A stretch of DNA of 64,000 bases from Epiperipatus broadwayi (GCA_028023455.1 JAQFVV010006200.1:8046521-8110520); one strand, 5' to 3'; counted from the stretch's first letter, positions 50,400-62,400 are shown. The notes: generated from the letters alone by a model not told the origin. Numbers and translations: made by a program.

Positions 50400-51300
50400 G
50401 TATATTCATCCCAGAGAGAGCGAACCAATAGCTCAAACAAGCTCTTAACTGATAAGTGCAGTAAAAGAAAACATTTAAAATCTCTATCCGAAATACTCTT
50501 ATCCCCAGAATTATGGCTCACCTCAGTGAGAAGCTAGAAATATTCAGACACTAGACCTAAAATATCAACTCAAAATCCAGCACTTATTTTATATGTAATA
50601 TTTAAGTAGAAACTCTGAAGTTTTCGGCCATGAAAATATCTTTTACACCAGCTATCTAACTTAAATAGCTACATGAGACTGAACCAAATTCAGATCTACC
50701 ATATATTAATAGCCTCAGCATAACCAAGGCCATAATGGTAAAATTATAATTATCAATAAAGCAAGTCATATATAACGTGACATTGCTTTTATAAGTTTGT
50801 ATTTACAAAAATGAAATACAGAGAGCATCCCAGTAGCTCAAACATGCTCTTAATTGATAAGTATTTCATTTTTGTAAATCCAAGCTTATAAAAGCAATGT
50901 CACGTTATACATGACTTGCTTTATTGATAATTATAATTTTACCTTTATGGCCTTGGCTATGCTGAGGCTATTAATATATGGTAGATCTGAATTTGACTCA
51001 GACCCATATAGCTATTTAAGTTAGATAGCTAGAGTAAAAGACATTTTCATGTCCAAAAATTTCAGAGTTTCTACTTAAATATTATGTATAAAAAAAGTGC
51101 TGAGTTTTGAGTTGATATTTTAGATCTAGTGTGTGAATATTTCTAAATCCTCACTGAGGTGAGCCATAAGTTCGAAACCAATTGGTCTGGGGATAAGAGT
51201 ATTTCGGATAGAGATTTTAAATGTTTTATCTTACTGCACTTATCAATTAAGGGCTTGTTTGAGCTATTGGTACACTCTCTGTATCTATTGTAAATTTGGG
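50400..51300. mobile_element. Retrozyme-like tandem-plus-inverted element, ~405-bp unit
   Basis: Layout: a full unit in minus sense (about 50412-50818), the truncated start of a second unit (50819-50865), then an inverted full unit in plus sense (about 50866-51290). This is the same architecture as the 37.6-39.2 kb element, with a related but clearly diverged unit (shared ACTAGATCTAAA, AGATCTACCATATATTAATA and GCCTC-type blocks). The plus-sense unit keeps a complete hammerhead fold (51147-51194); in the minus-sense unit the GAAAC part is deleted near 50511-50526. There is no coding capacity. Confidence 0.75.
51147..51194 (+). ncRNA. Hammerhead-like ribozyme, best-paired copy
   Basis: Stem I: AUCCUCA (51147-51153) with UGGGGAU (51188-51194), seven pairs including one G-U. 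The core CUGAGGU is at 51154-51160. Stem II is GAGC/GUUC with loop CAUAA, and GAAA lies at 51074+100 (51174-51177). Stem III is ACC/GGU with an AAUU loop. The cleavage triplet GUC gives predicted cleavage between 51187 and 51188. Only core position 9 (U, normally A) departs from the consensus; G at position 7 is allowed. Confidence 0.6.
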
Positions 51301-51679
51301 GAATCAATATTTTTCACTGTTTAATGTTATATGTTTAAAGTGTTTTCTGAGTTTTGTTTTTATCAATGAAAACTGAAATTCAAAGCTAGAACTAATGCAT
51401 TTAAAACAGCCATCATTTATATTAGTCAAGCCTGAAATTAAAAAAAAAACTCTTTAAGATTTTAAATCCAAACAAATTAATTTACATAGTTATATAGATC
51501 TGACACTAGGTCATTTTTTAGAGACCTCAATTTTATGCGAACTGTAATCTTTTGACTATGCAAATGAAATTAGTTTGGATTCAAATCAATAAGGTTTTTT
51601 TTTTCATTCAGGCTACTACCTTAAATAGTGCAAAGGGATTGCTAGAAAAATAATTGTATTACTTCTAGCTTTGAATGTA

Positions 51680-51800
51680 AGTCCTCACTGATGAAGGCAA
51701 AAGCCAGAAACCAATCTAATGATGGGAATATTATGGCACTAAACCATCTAATAGTCAATGATTACTTAAACTTACAGCAGAACTGTTAGGAGAATTTGAA
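51680..51800 (+). repeat. Solo hammerhead-family fragment
   Basis: GTCCTCA leads into CTGATGA (51688-51694), then stem II GGC/GCC around AAAA, GAAAC, and ATC at 51714-51716. The sequence downstream resembles the 32565 SINE (ATTATGGCACTAAACC, then CAATGATTACT). Stem I is half-decayed here (TAATGA instead of TGGGGA after the cleavage site). The flanks give no clear target duplication. Confidence 0.5.
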
Positions 51801-54499
51801 GAAGTCATGTGGTTTTACTGTTTGTAATAAATATATATTAAAAATAGAAGAAAATGAATGACAATTAAGAAAAAAAGTAAACACAAAAATGTGGAGAACA
51901 ATGCAAGAAGTAGAGAGCCTATTGTCAAACCTAGTGGCATAGACACCAAGTTAGAAAGCAATAACAGTGTGCTCATAAGAGTTCAATAAAAATATTTTCA
52001 AATTTAATTTTACAAATAAAATAAATCATTTTAATATTATAAAAATTGTAATTATAATAAAGTTTTGAATATTTAAAGCAAATATCTATCTACTTTTTTT
52101 ACTCTGTAAAATTTAGTAAAGGCTAATTTCAACACCACTAATAAAAGCAAAAAAAAAATACATTCTCATAATGTATGGCGTTGATGAATTATTTTTCAAT
52201 GCTTCAACACTTGATTTCAAATTTTTTTGTGCATTTGACTTAATTCTTGGGCATAAAATTATTTTAAATTTTTAAAATATTCGCAATAACGACTATTGAA
52301 ACCATCAACATAATTACATCGATCATTCTCAAATATTTTCTCAGAATAATTTACTAAATAGTTAACTCAGGTAATTTCATAATGAAATAATATCGAATAA
52401 TCTTTAAAATTAAGTTTCGTTCATTTAGAAAGTGAATATAATAAAATATATAATGTGTGTCTATTTGCTTTCAACACTTCCAGTAATTGTGATTAATGTT
52501 GAAAGATTAGATTAAAAATACAAAAATAAAGGATATCAAAAGAAATTCAACTGGCTAAACAAGTCTTAATCACATCAAGATTTTCCAATGTTAATTAATG
52601 AATATAAAGGCGTCATCCAAAATGGACCTAAAAGTAATTTTGAAAACGAGGAGATGTAGGATTTCAAAAATGGATGAATTTATTATTTTGCTTTATGATA
52701 AGCAATTAAAAACTTAAACGTAATGATAAAAATTAAATCATTTGAAATTGACGGGATTGTTATTGAAGAGGGGCAATTTTCGTAGCTGCACCGCTGAATT
52801 TATAGGCAAAAATGATACAGGCAATTTTTTTACGTTATTCTACTATCTATTAAGTCATAAAAAGTATTAATTGTGCAAACTTTACAAATTTAAAAGCCTA
52901 TACACAAGTTGGCAGTTCTAACGTAGATTGAGTAACTTAGCAACAAGAGTACAGAACAGATTATACCACGTGATAATCATATGTCTGAATTGGTAGTCTT
53001 AAAAATCTTTTTCACAAAACTTAGTTTTAGCATCTCAATTTTACAATTACATATAAATTTTAATGAGTTCTAATGTGAAACTTTTTTAAAATCATTCAAA
53101 TATGAAATAAATAATTCCCAACATTGAGCTACATTTGAGGGAGATGTATACAATACAATAATTTTTAATTACAGTATTATACAACATCAGGCCAATTTTT
53201 TTTTTTTAATGAGTAAACCAAAATTTCAATCAATATTTTTGGTAGTCAATATTTAAAAACACACAAACAAATTATATTAATATATCTATCATTTAAAACA
53301 TGAAAATAAAATACCTGTTCTTCATTCATAACGCTTTGCAGTAGTAGATAGAATGATAAAAATAAGAAATATGTCTTTAATGAAAATACAATTTTTTAAA
53401 ATTTGCAAGAGGTAACACTTAATCTCGTCCTCCCAAGAAATAAAAATGTGATTAAAAAAATAAATCAATTACAGTATATCTTAACTTTTTTTTTATAGTA
53501 GTTTTATAAAAATATATATAATTGTTCAAACTAATTCAAAACAAGTAGAAAATTTGATTAATAAAAAAAAGTTTTACAAATAAAATTAAAAGGCAAATAA
53601 CTTCGAAAAGTTAATTTATTTGCCTATTTTCTAAATACCCAAAAAGTCTGACTAGATATAATAAAAAGAATATTGGAATTAGTATTTAACATATTACAGT
53701 ACAAAGAAATGCTCTACTGGATTACTTATTCGAGTAGCTTCGTGAATCACTAGTGGAAACATGTACGAGATTATGAAGATTTAAAAAGGACGCGGAAACA
53801 CAAACATACATTAGAGCCTTAGACTGGGGATGGGGGAGGGGGGGTGACTAACTGTTTAGATTTTAAGCAAACAAAAAAATAACTAAATATTTTTTTTCAA
53901 TATTTTTTTTTTCAATTTTGCTTTATGTAATTTGTTGTAATGTCCAACCAAGAGTCTCTCCTGCTGTCTTGTGGAATTATCAAAGGCTATATACTGTTCG
54001 GTCAATTAAATTAGTGTGGGATCTAGTTATCATAAACCTCTCACACCATCAGTCATCTAACTGTGATAATGGAATTGTCTGTGATCCCATAGATATCCTT
54101 TAACTACACAGATAGCATTTCTGACTTCAATTCTCTTTTTCATTTCTTTTTAGCCAAGTACATAAGAATTATAAAAGCAATGCTGAGGACATGTGTAGTA
54201 GTTTGGCAGTCCTTAATTATGATCTTTACTTGAAACAGTATAATTACTAATGAATTGGTTTAGAATTGAAATAGAGGTTTTTCGTCTAGTTATAATTGTA
54301 TGTTTAGGCAAGCCTATTTTTATTCTCTGCCTACCATTATAGCAGGAGAGACCTAGAAAATGTTACCTAAAATTGGTCTGTCTTACACAGTCTAGCTAGG
54401 TTGTCATTTCTAGAAAAATATTTATTACAGAAATAGAAATAATATTAGTAGAAAAGAAGGAAGTGACAGTTGTACTAAAAATATAAATCTAATTTTTCC
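51801..54499. other. Non-coding stretch
   Basis: No exon was recognised. It includes a G-rich run at 53827-53846 and a 61-codon plus frame (53918-54103) of more balanced composition, which may be 5' untranslated sequence of the LINE that follows or an unrelated exon; no domain is visible. Confidence 0.35.
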
Positions 54500-57496
54500 T
54501 AAATGTAAGTATATGGAAGATGTGAATTTTACTTGATATAAACTCTAAGATCAGAACAGAGAAGTGCACTTGTGGCTAAAGAGCCTTCAAGATTTAAGAT
54601 CAATGTAACTGCTTTTAGTAAAACCTATCTAAACTGAACTTTAATAAAACAGGTAGATAGCTACAATTATTTTTGGAAAGACAAGTATTCAGTTAAAAGA
54701 GAAAAATACATGGTGTTGTATTTGCTGTAAAGTCTAATTTAATATTTTCTATTATTGGAATTCCTTGTTGTATCAATGAAAAGATAATAAACATGCTTTG
54801 AACAAAGGTACTAGAGCTCATTTTATTAATGCCATACTCCAGTCTTAGATTCAGAAAAACAAAGCTTTTACTTCTTGCTGGACAGCATTATTACAACAAA
54901 TACCATTAAAAGGTCAAGTTTTTCTTCTTGGAGACTTTGTGTAAGTAAAAATAGTAGATTTTAGCCAAAATTAATTGGAAATGGTGTTGACGCTGTAAAT
55001 TCAAATGGTCTATTATTACTGAAGTTATGCATAACATGAATTGATTATCACACTATGTTTAGAAGGAAAAAACTGATATAAAGGAAACATCACACGAGTA
55101 TTTCTTTTCTTTGTACAACCTATTGTAATAACATTAGATTTTCTTGTACAACCTATTGTAATAAAACTAGATGGCACTATTGTATGGAGTGAATTGCTGT
55201 TATAAAGGAACACATCTATACTTAAAACAATGTCATTTAATAGATTATATTAAAGTTATGAATGAGAATACAAGAGGCTCATATTTGATAATTTACAAGT
55301 GCAGATTGTTGGATAGATCATAGATTAGTATGCTCCAAGATTAAAATGATAGATGCATTAAAAATTATATCTTATTCCAATCATATTCACAAAAAAATTG
55401 ACATTTGTTCTTTAGAAATATCTTATCTGTACTAAATTTCAATAGCTATTAATCACTAAAATTGTAAGTTTGGACCTGTCATATTACTGAAATATGAAAT
55501 TTTCCTAAGAAATGTATTATGAATACAAATAAATCTATTTTGGGATTTATTAAAGTGAAGAATTGGGATTGGTTTTCCATCAAGATTTTGTTATTAGTAA
55601 TTTGATTGAGAGAAAATATATGGCATTTTCTACTTGGCAGAATAATAAATTGAAAAGAACTTCATAATAAATATGGAGATCTGAAGACAGAAGTTCAACA
55701 ACTGATAAAGTGCAAAGAAGATAAACATTTCCTGATCATGATCATTCTAGATGCTTTTTGAGGCATTAAAAGTAGTATATAATAAAGACTTAGGAAATTG
55801 CATCACAATTCTATTAAATTTAGCAATGGTACTCTGGGTTATAATGACAATAATATTTTGAATATGTGGAAAGAGTATATGGATCATCTTTTAAATAATG
55901 ATACAAGAATTGAGATGATGACTTTTTAATAATATATTCACTTTATCTACTTTAGATTTGAACAAAGATATTTAGAATAATAAAATTAAAAGAGATGACT
56001 GGAATCTTAAAAATGGAAAGGCTTCAGGTTTTGATGCAATATCTGGAGAAGTTTTGAAATATTACGATGAGTTAGCTTCAAAAATATTGAAATGTTTAGG
56101 AATATATAGAATCATTAAGTTATGCTACCTGATCTTAAGGATGCCTTTATTGTTCCAATTTTTAAAAATAATGGGAATAAATAATTTTGGAATATCATTA
56201 TTATCCACTATAACAGAGTTAATTTCGAGGCTTTTGTTGAATAATTTGTTTTTAGTCAAAGATAAATGGTCACTACAGAATTAGTGCAATTTGAGAGAAT
56301 CAAAAAACACTGGACAGGATTTTATTGCCAGGAAAATGCAAGAAAGGTTTTAGAAGTAAAATAATGATTTATATATTGTTTTTCTATTAAAACATTTGAC
56401 TCAGTTAATTAAATATTTTTATGGCATTGTTTCAAATTAATTTGTTGCTTATCAAAATTTATTTGTATTATACAGCTTTTGCATGAAGGAATGAGCGGAA
56501 GTATCATTACTACAAGTGGAAAAGCAGAGGCATTTGAAATGAAAGCTGATGTTAAGGGTGTGTACTTTTTCTAACATAGTTTTCAATTTTGATGACAATA
56601 ATCTTTGCAACTGTTTATAGATGGCTTAATGAAATAGAACAAGATATGGTATAAGTTTAATGGTAGAATTTTTACTTTGAATCATTTAAAAGCAAAGACA
56701 AGAACTTCATCTTCTTGAATTCTAAATTTATAGTATGTTATTAATTCCGCTATTATTGTCAGTTCAAGATGGTTTACAGAAAATGCTCAATTTTTTTTAA
56801 TGCAACATTTAAATACTTTGTTTAAAAAAAAATTCTAATTCTTTTATCAGCCAGTGATGAAAAACAAATTCTTAGCAACTATTAGCTTGTATGTTATCAA
56901 CTTGAGAATGTAACAATTTCAGTACATTGGTAGCTTCATAGGTGGAAAGAGATTCAGACTCTGGTGTGGTGTTTGACAAGTTAAAAAATGGAATATTTTG
57001 TCACAGAAAAATAACTACTGCAACTAAGTTAGTTGTATATATGTAGCAATTATTTTACTTAATTTATTACATGAAAGTGAGACTTTGACATTATCAATGC
57101 GGCATAAAGGCTTTCGAAAAATTCATTTAAGGATCCGGTACTTAAAATTTTTAAAATGCCATGGGGAGATCATAAAACCAATTAACATCATTTTCAACTG
57201 TCTGGTTCCGATATTCTAGAATTCACTGTTGTAAAATCATACCATCATTGGAGATTGAACATATAAAACAAATGATCAATGCAAGAGTGTCATAGTGGAT
57301 ATGAGCATAGTTTTTGGGTGATAAATAAATCCAGTTTATATTATAAGGATTATCTGAAAAACATTCTAAAAAAAGTGCAATGTTGCTTATTTCCAGTGAG
57401 AAGATATGGTGGAGAATAGAATGTATTATAGAGTTGCAGTTAAATGTGGTATTGATGTATTTCAGAAAGAAAAGTTTTCTGCTAAATTAAAAGATA
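54500..57496 (+). pseudogene. Second LINE family, near full-length relic
   Basis: Broken plus-strand frames give, in order: the endonuclease N-terminus (about 54540-54720, RFKINVTAFSKTYL, YNYFWKDK), LLQQIPLKGQVFLLGDF (54888-54940), SNGLLLL..CIT then WHLIDYI-type residues (55000-55260), the reverse-transcriptase start at 55990-56280 (LKNGKASGFDAISGEVLKYY, ISLLSTITELISRLLLNNL), and LLHEGMSGSI..GKAEAF (56478-56545). The C-terminal LHESETLTLSMRHKGFRKIH block is at 57070-57130. It differs from the 14700 family, which is nearer RTE/CFDP2-like. The clade is not resolved here. It has many stops. A hammerhead-repeat array has inserted near its 3' end. Confidence 0.75.
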
Positions 57497-57636
57497 GCAA
57501 CACTAAGTAGTCAACAATATTTCTGTAGTATAATTTTCACTATACCACTCTCAAGCAAGGTAGGGACTGGTTTCTATCTACTTTTAACACCTTGTAATCA
57601 TAAAGATATGACCCAAGACATGTGAAAAAGATCTAT

Positions 57637-57690
57637 GATCCTCAAGATGCACATTTCTTGCTGAACCAGCACTCATCAGTTGGCCCAGGC
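57637..57690 (-). ncRNA. Hammerhead-like ribozyme, inverted unit
   Basis: On the minus strand: GGCCAA, CUGAUGA (57679-57673), stem II GUGCUG/CAGCAA around GUU (5 of 6 pairs), GAAA, stem III AUG/CAU around UG, and AUC, with predicted cleavage between 57646 and 57645. Stem I pairs UUG with CAA, then one mismatch. The core is fully canonical, including A9. It is the best canonical-core copy in the window. Confidence 0.6.
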
Positions 57691-57909
57691 CATAATCTCT
57701 TGCACATATCTTTATCATTGTTCAGTATACATAGATAGCAAATGACTAGTTTATTTGATGTGTCAAATGTGCTACCCTCACAAGTTTGTGACAATTCATT
57801 AAGTGATTTTTGTCAAATGTGTGAGGGTATTTTGCACTTATCAAATAAACTGTAGTCATTTGCTATCTATATATACAGAACAATGATAAAGATATGTGTA
57901 AGAGATTGT

Positions 57910-57965
57910 AATCTGGGCAAACTGATGAGTGCTGTTTCAGCACAAAATGTGCATCTTGGGATCAT
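57910..57965 (+). ncRNA. Hammerhead-like ribozyme, direct unit 1 (G12 lost)
   Basis: CUGAUGA (57922-57928) and a perfect six-pair stem II GUGCUG/CAGCAC are present. GAAA has become AAAA, which should abolish activity. AUC is at 57953-57955. Confidence 0.5.
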
Positions 57966-58269
57966 AGATCTTTTTCACATGTCTTTGGTCATATGTTTGT
58001 GATTATAACTCTTCCCAAGGTGTTAAAAGTGGATAGAAATTAGTCCCTACCTTGCATGAGAGTGGTGTAGTGAAAATTATACTACAGAAATATTATTCAT
58101 TATTGGATAATCTCTAGTCTAATGAATGACAATAAAAATTATTATTATACTTTCATTAAGTGATTTATGTCACAGTTGTGAGAACAGCACATTTGATACT
58201 TATCAAATAAACTGTAATCATTTGTTATCTCTATATATTGAACAATGATAAGATATATGTAAAGGATTG

Positions 58270-58325
58270 TGATCTGGGCAACTGATGAGGGTTGATTCAG
58301 TACAAAATGTGCATCTTGGGGACTA
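58270..58325 (+). ncRNA. Hammerhead-like ribozyme, direct unit 2 (G12 lost)
   Basis: CUGAUGA is at 58282-58288. Stem II is GGGUUG/CAGUAC with wobble and mismatch pairs, then AAAA in place of GAAA. AUC is at 58313-58315. It is probably inactive. Confidence 0.45.
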
Positions 58326-58624
58326 TAGGTCTTTTTCATGTCTTTGGTCATATGTTTATAATTACATTCCTTCATAAAGTGTTAAAAGTCAATAGAAACC
58401 AGTCCCTACCTTGTGTGAGTTGTGTAGTGAAAATTATACTTCAGAAATATTATTCATTATTGGATAATCTCTAGTCTAATGAATGATTAATAAAAATTAT
58501 TAATATAATTTCATTAAGTGATTTGTGTCAAAGTTGTGAAAGCAGCATATTTGACACTCATTAAATAAACTTAGTCATTTGCTATCTATATATACTGAAC
58601 AATGATGAAGATGTGTGAGAGATT

Positions 58625-58690
58625 GTGGTCTGGGCCAACTGATGAGTCCTGGTTCAGCATGAAATGAGCATCTGAGGGGGGGGGGTATAG
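58625..58690 (+). ncRNA. Hammerhead-like ribozyme, direct unit 3
   Basis: CUGAUGA (58639-58645), stem II GUCCUG/CAGCAU with one C-C mismatch and a terminal G-U, intact GAAA (58661-58664), and AUC at 58670-58672. The downstream strand of stem I is damaged and runs into a G-tract. Confidence 0.45.
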
Positions 58691-58796
58691 TGAAAATTTG
58701 GTGTAGTAAAAATTATACTACAGAAATATTTATTATTGGATAATCTCTAATCTAATGAATAGCTGATAAAAAATTATTGGCAACACAAAGTATCAA

Positions 58797-60431
58797 GTAA
58801 TCAGAAAAATGGGCCAGTATGTTAAATGGACATACAGACTTTTTTAAAACATTAAAAATCCTTTTTAAAAAAATTATTTCCATTATTTATATATTTTCAA
58901 TTAATAAAAAGTTTTTTTTTAAAAAAAAAAAAAAAAAAAACCTATTATCATTTACACTATATATAATTATTGCTATTTGTGTGGGTGGGTGCTACTTAGA
59001 TAAGGATTATTTGTTGACAATGAAATTGGATTTTTTGTAAGATTCTTTTTATATCAAACTAGCTTATTAATTTATTGCAATCTTTAAAAAGTCATAAGCT
59101 AAAATTATATTGAGAATGACTTGAACAATTCTTTTAAGTTTACTAGTAACAGAAGATATCCATCACTGCTTTTATTTGTTCAAGTTTTGTGTTGGTAACT
59201 TAAAGCACAACTTGTAGTTGATTATCCCTGAAGAAATTTAATGATATTTAAATCTTTAATACTTTATGCATTTTCATCTTTTTAAGTTTTAAACTTTTAT
59301 ATGACTTTTTATAAGGTAAATAGAAAGTCAGATGCTGTTCTTAACCAAGAATTTCTTCTACTGCCTTGTAAGAAACGATGTAGCTTTGAATATTTAATAC
59401 TTACTAGATGGTAGTGTTTATTAATTTGTTTCAGGCTTTAGTGAATCTTTAATAATCTGGATTGCTATATCATAATTTTATTTTATTAACTGTTATTATT
59501 TTAACTTCCATTATAAACAATAGGTAGCTATCTGTACGCAATAATAGGTTAACCATTAAAACAGATGTTTAATATTTGATAAGGGCGCAAAATCATGCAC
59601 CAAAAAAGGTTTTTAATGTATAATTATTAATATTGTAATGGAATGGTCTGTTTCTCAATGAGAAATACATTTCATTATAATCATTAATTTAATTAACTCA
59701 GTCAAGATAATCATAAGATCATTAATAATTAAGTAGAAGGAAATTCAATTTAATATATACCTTCTTCCATTTCCCCTCTATTCAACTCATGTTATGCCAT
59801 GGTATTCAAACTCAGGAAGACTGTGCTTTTACTCTATTTCAGAGTATGATTCTATCATGTTTAATATGCAAATTATATATATATGGTGTGATGAATTGGG
59901 GAGTAGATAAATAAAGAAATTGGCAATGACTTCAATTTTGACAATAAATATTTAATAAAATCATTAACCTTAACAAATTTTGTTCTTCATTGTATTTTAA
60001 CATAAAAGATTATTTATACAATTATTAACTGATGGTTGGATAAGCATGATCATCCTTCATTTCATTCCTTGAATATCTGGTGATCTAATCCCATTTTATC
60101 CCTACAAGGAATAACCATTCATTACCCAAACTTGATAATTCAAACTTTACAACACAAAAAGAAATGTAAACCTTCATCCAAATAATTTTATGTGTATAGT
60201 AACTAATTTTTCTATTCTTAGCTTTTTTTTTTTTTTACTTCTAGTGAGTTTTTCCACACATTAGGAGTCATGTATTTTGAATACATTAAATATATTTTCT
60301 ATAATAGTTATATAAATTTTTATTATTTTTTATAATTTATTAAGTTTATAAACAGCTTATTTTTTCTAAATGTAGATACTAGTGCAACCTTAACTTGATA
60401 TGATCCTTCAAGACTTGAATGTGGAATAATA
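58797..60431. other. Non-coding stretch
   Basis: The start may be the remaining 3' tail of the interrupted LINE. Long T and A runs occur at 58910-58940. No gene or other repeat was recognised. Confidence 0.4.
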
Positions 60432-60788
60432 CTCATAGTCACTACCAGATTTACCATTAAGCTAAAGCTTGGGGCCTCTTAAATTTTAAGAAAAAATTAA
60501 ACAGAATAAATTTTTATGCTACAATGCAAAAAAAAAGCTATTGAAAATCCACCTCTGATCAAAAGTTGCCAAGATGGCTACTGGTTTTCATAACCTATTT
60601 AATTTTTTAATTGTTTGAAAGTGATAAGAAAATTTTGATCACTTACTAATAATAGAATTTACGATTTTATTAATAACTTGTGTAAATAGACATGTGTCTT
60701 TTTTATACAATTAAAAAAAATGGAGAAGGGCTTCAATTTTTGTTAGCTTAGGGCCTAGAAAATATATAAATCTGGCTCTGTTCACAGT
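60432..60788. mobile_element. hAT-type non-autonomous element, 341 bp
   Basis: The left end CACTACCAGATTTA (60440-60453) and the complement of the right end, CAGAGCCAGATTTA (60780-60767), agree at 11 of 14 positions. Just inside both ends lie GGGGCC/GGGCC tracts, as in many hAT MITEs. The flanking octamers CTCATAGT and TTCACAGT agree at 6 of 8, consistent with an aged 8-bp duplication. The interior is non-coding. Confidence 0.55.
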
Positions 60789-61129
60789 TAAGGTGTTGTT
60801 AGGATTATATAGATGTTTACAGTAATTAACTAAAAGAAAAAAAAACATTTTTGGAAAGACAATAAAAGATTAATGATATTAAAAGTAAATTTGCATAATA
60901 AAATATACCCATTTTATTAATGCTTATAGTCTAATGATAAATTCGGAAAATCTAGAAACAAAATCTTTTCTTCTTTATTCAATCGTTAATATTATATCAT
61001 TAATAAAATATCTTTTTTTTTTCCTTATTGTAAATTTTAAGTCATGCATTGATAAGAAATATAAACTAAGTCCATTTTTTTTTTTTATATAACTTAGTGA
61101 TCAGTTATTGTTGATTATTTGGACATGTG

Positions 61130-62400
61130 GATTAACTATTAGAAACATTTTGTTTCAGTTGAAAAACTATAGTAAAAATTTTAGACTTATTGTTGTTCAA
61201 AATAATAACAACTAGTAGAATGTTTTAGTAATGAGTCAAAATATATAAAAAAAAAAATTATATGTCTATATTACTTAACGAATCATAGATTAGTTTATTC
61301 AAAAGTTAAAATAATAGTTTCATAAAAAGAAATATCATATATGTTTATTTCTTTAAAGTAATTACTGCTTGAGATAAATTTCAGCAGTTTTTAAGCATTA
61401 AAATTACCAACTTTGAATTTCAAGCTGTGTATTATTTAAAAATAGAATTCTTTTAAGATATATGTTATGAATATAAATGCTGTTTCTGGATTTGCTAAAA
61501 AGCAAAAGAATCTGATGGAATCTATGGCAATGTATGTATTACTCCAGACTTGATTAGAAGAAAGCATGTGGCATTCATTAACTTAACTAAAAAATAAAAT
61601 GAACATTAAATATGATAAGGAAAAAGCATGAGAATGATTAATGGATTAAAATAGCAAAGGATATAATTGTGATCATTATCATTTTAGTTTTTTTTAGGTC
61701 ATTAAAAATAAAATATAACTAAAATGCAATATCATAATTATGTTAAATTAATGAATAGCATTCTTATGTAATAATCATATTTTGAATAGATGCAATATTT
61801 TGATCATCTTTTGATAATAATACAAAAATTTGGGATAGGAATGTTCCTGATAAGAGATTTTAAATATTTTCTCTTGCCGCACTTATGAATTAAGTTTATT
61901 TGATCTAGTGATACACACTCTCTCTCTTACATATTTGTAAATACAAGCTTATAAAAGCAATGTCACGCTATATTAGACTTGCTTTATTGATTACTATAAC
62001 TATTTTTAAAAATGCATCTATCCTATAAACTTTTTTATATTTTGACAGAATTTTCACCTTTATAAAATTTTAAAAAAAAAAAACTTTTTGCAAACTTTAA
62101 AATGGAAATGCTACAAGTTCTGATGGATTATCTAAAGAAATCTTAAAATATGTTAGTTTCAGTACTCAGAATTTCAAAAAATATATGAATTTATAAATCC
62201 ATTCTACTTTGTGCTATTATAGCTTGGTCACAAATATTTATTAAGGTGGAAAAAAGCAGGCAGCTCATACCAATTATATTTATTAATTTATATTTATTAA
62301 TTTATAAATGTGTGTGCAAAACTTTATTGTAAAAAGATAAAGACCATTTTTGAAATTTTGTTCTGATAGAAGTTTTTGAATAATAGATGTTCCGATTAAT
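61130..62400 (+). pseudogene. Relic of the second LINE family, interrupted
   Basis: TNHRLVYSK-type endonuclease end (61280-61310), then linker sequence to 61830. A repeat insertion follows (61831-61995), then the RT start LKNGNATSSDGLSKEILKY (62095-62160), which is collinear with LKNGKASGFDAISGEVLKY of the 54.5-kb copy. It is heavily decayed. Confidence 0.55.
61831..61995 (+). mobile_element. Hammerhead-repeat fragment starting at the cleavage site
   Basis: It matches the plus-sense unit of the 50.4-kb element. It begins TGGGATAGG, which corresponds to the first base after the predicted cleavage site (51188, TGGGGATAAG). It runs to the unit end (CACACTCTCTCTC), then continues into the start of a next unit (TTTGTAAATACAAGCTTATA, GCAATGTCACG, GACTTGCTTTATTGATTA). 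The unit is therefore circularly permuted, with its 5' end at the ribozyme site and its 3' part missing. LINE-related sequence flanks it on both sides. Confidence 0.55.

Larger units (their letters stand above)
57497..58796 (+). mobile_element. Retrozyme-like array, ~358-bp unit: one inverted plus three direct units
   Basis: Flanking GCAACACTAAGTAGTCAA (57497-57514) and GCAACACAAAGTATCAA (58780-58796) look like an aged target-site duplication. Inside are one minus-sense unit (57515-57793) and plus-sense units at 57794-58150, 58151-58508 and 58509-58779 (internally deleted, with a G-run at 58676-58686). Shared blocks include ATTCATTATTGGATAATCTC, AAAATGTGCATCTTGGG and TTTGGTCATATGTTT. CTGATGA boxes of the direct units are 360 and 357 bp apart. 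The array lies in the 3' part of a LINE relic. Confidence 0.8.

Noticed and set aside
53820-53850. G-quadruplex or promoter element at the G-rich run
   Set aside because: It is a single irregular G-run next to no recognisable gene; not enough to call a function.
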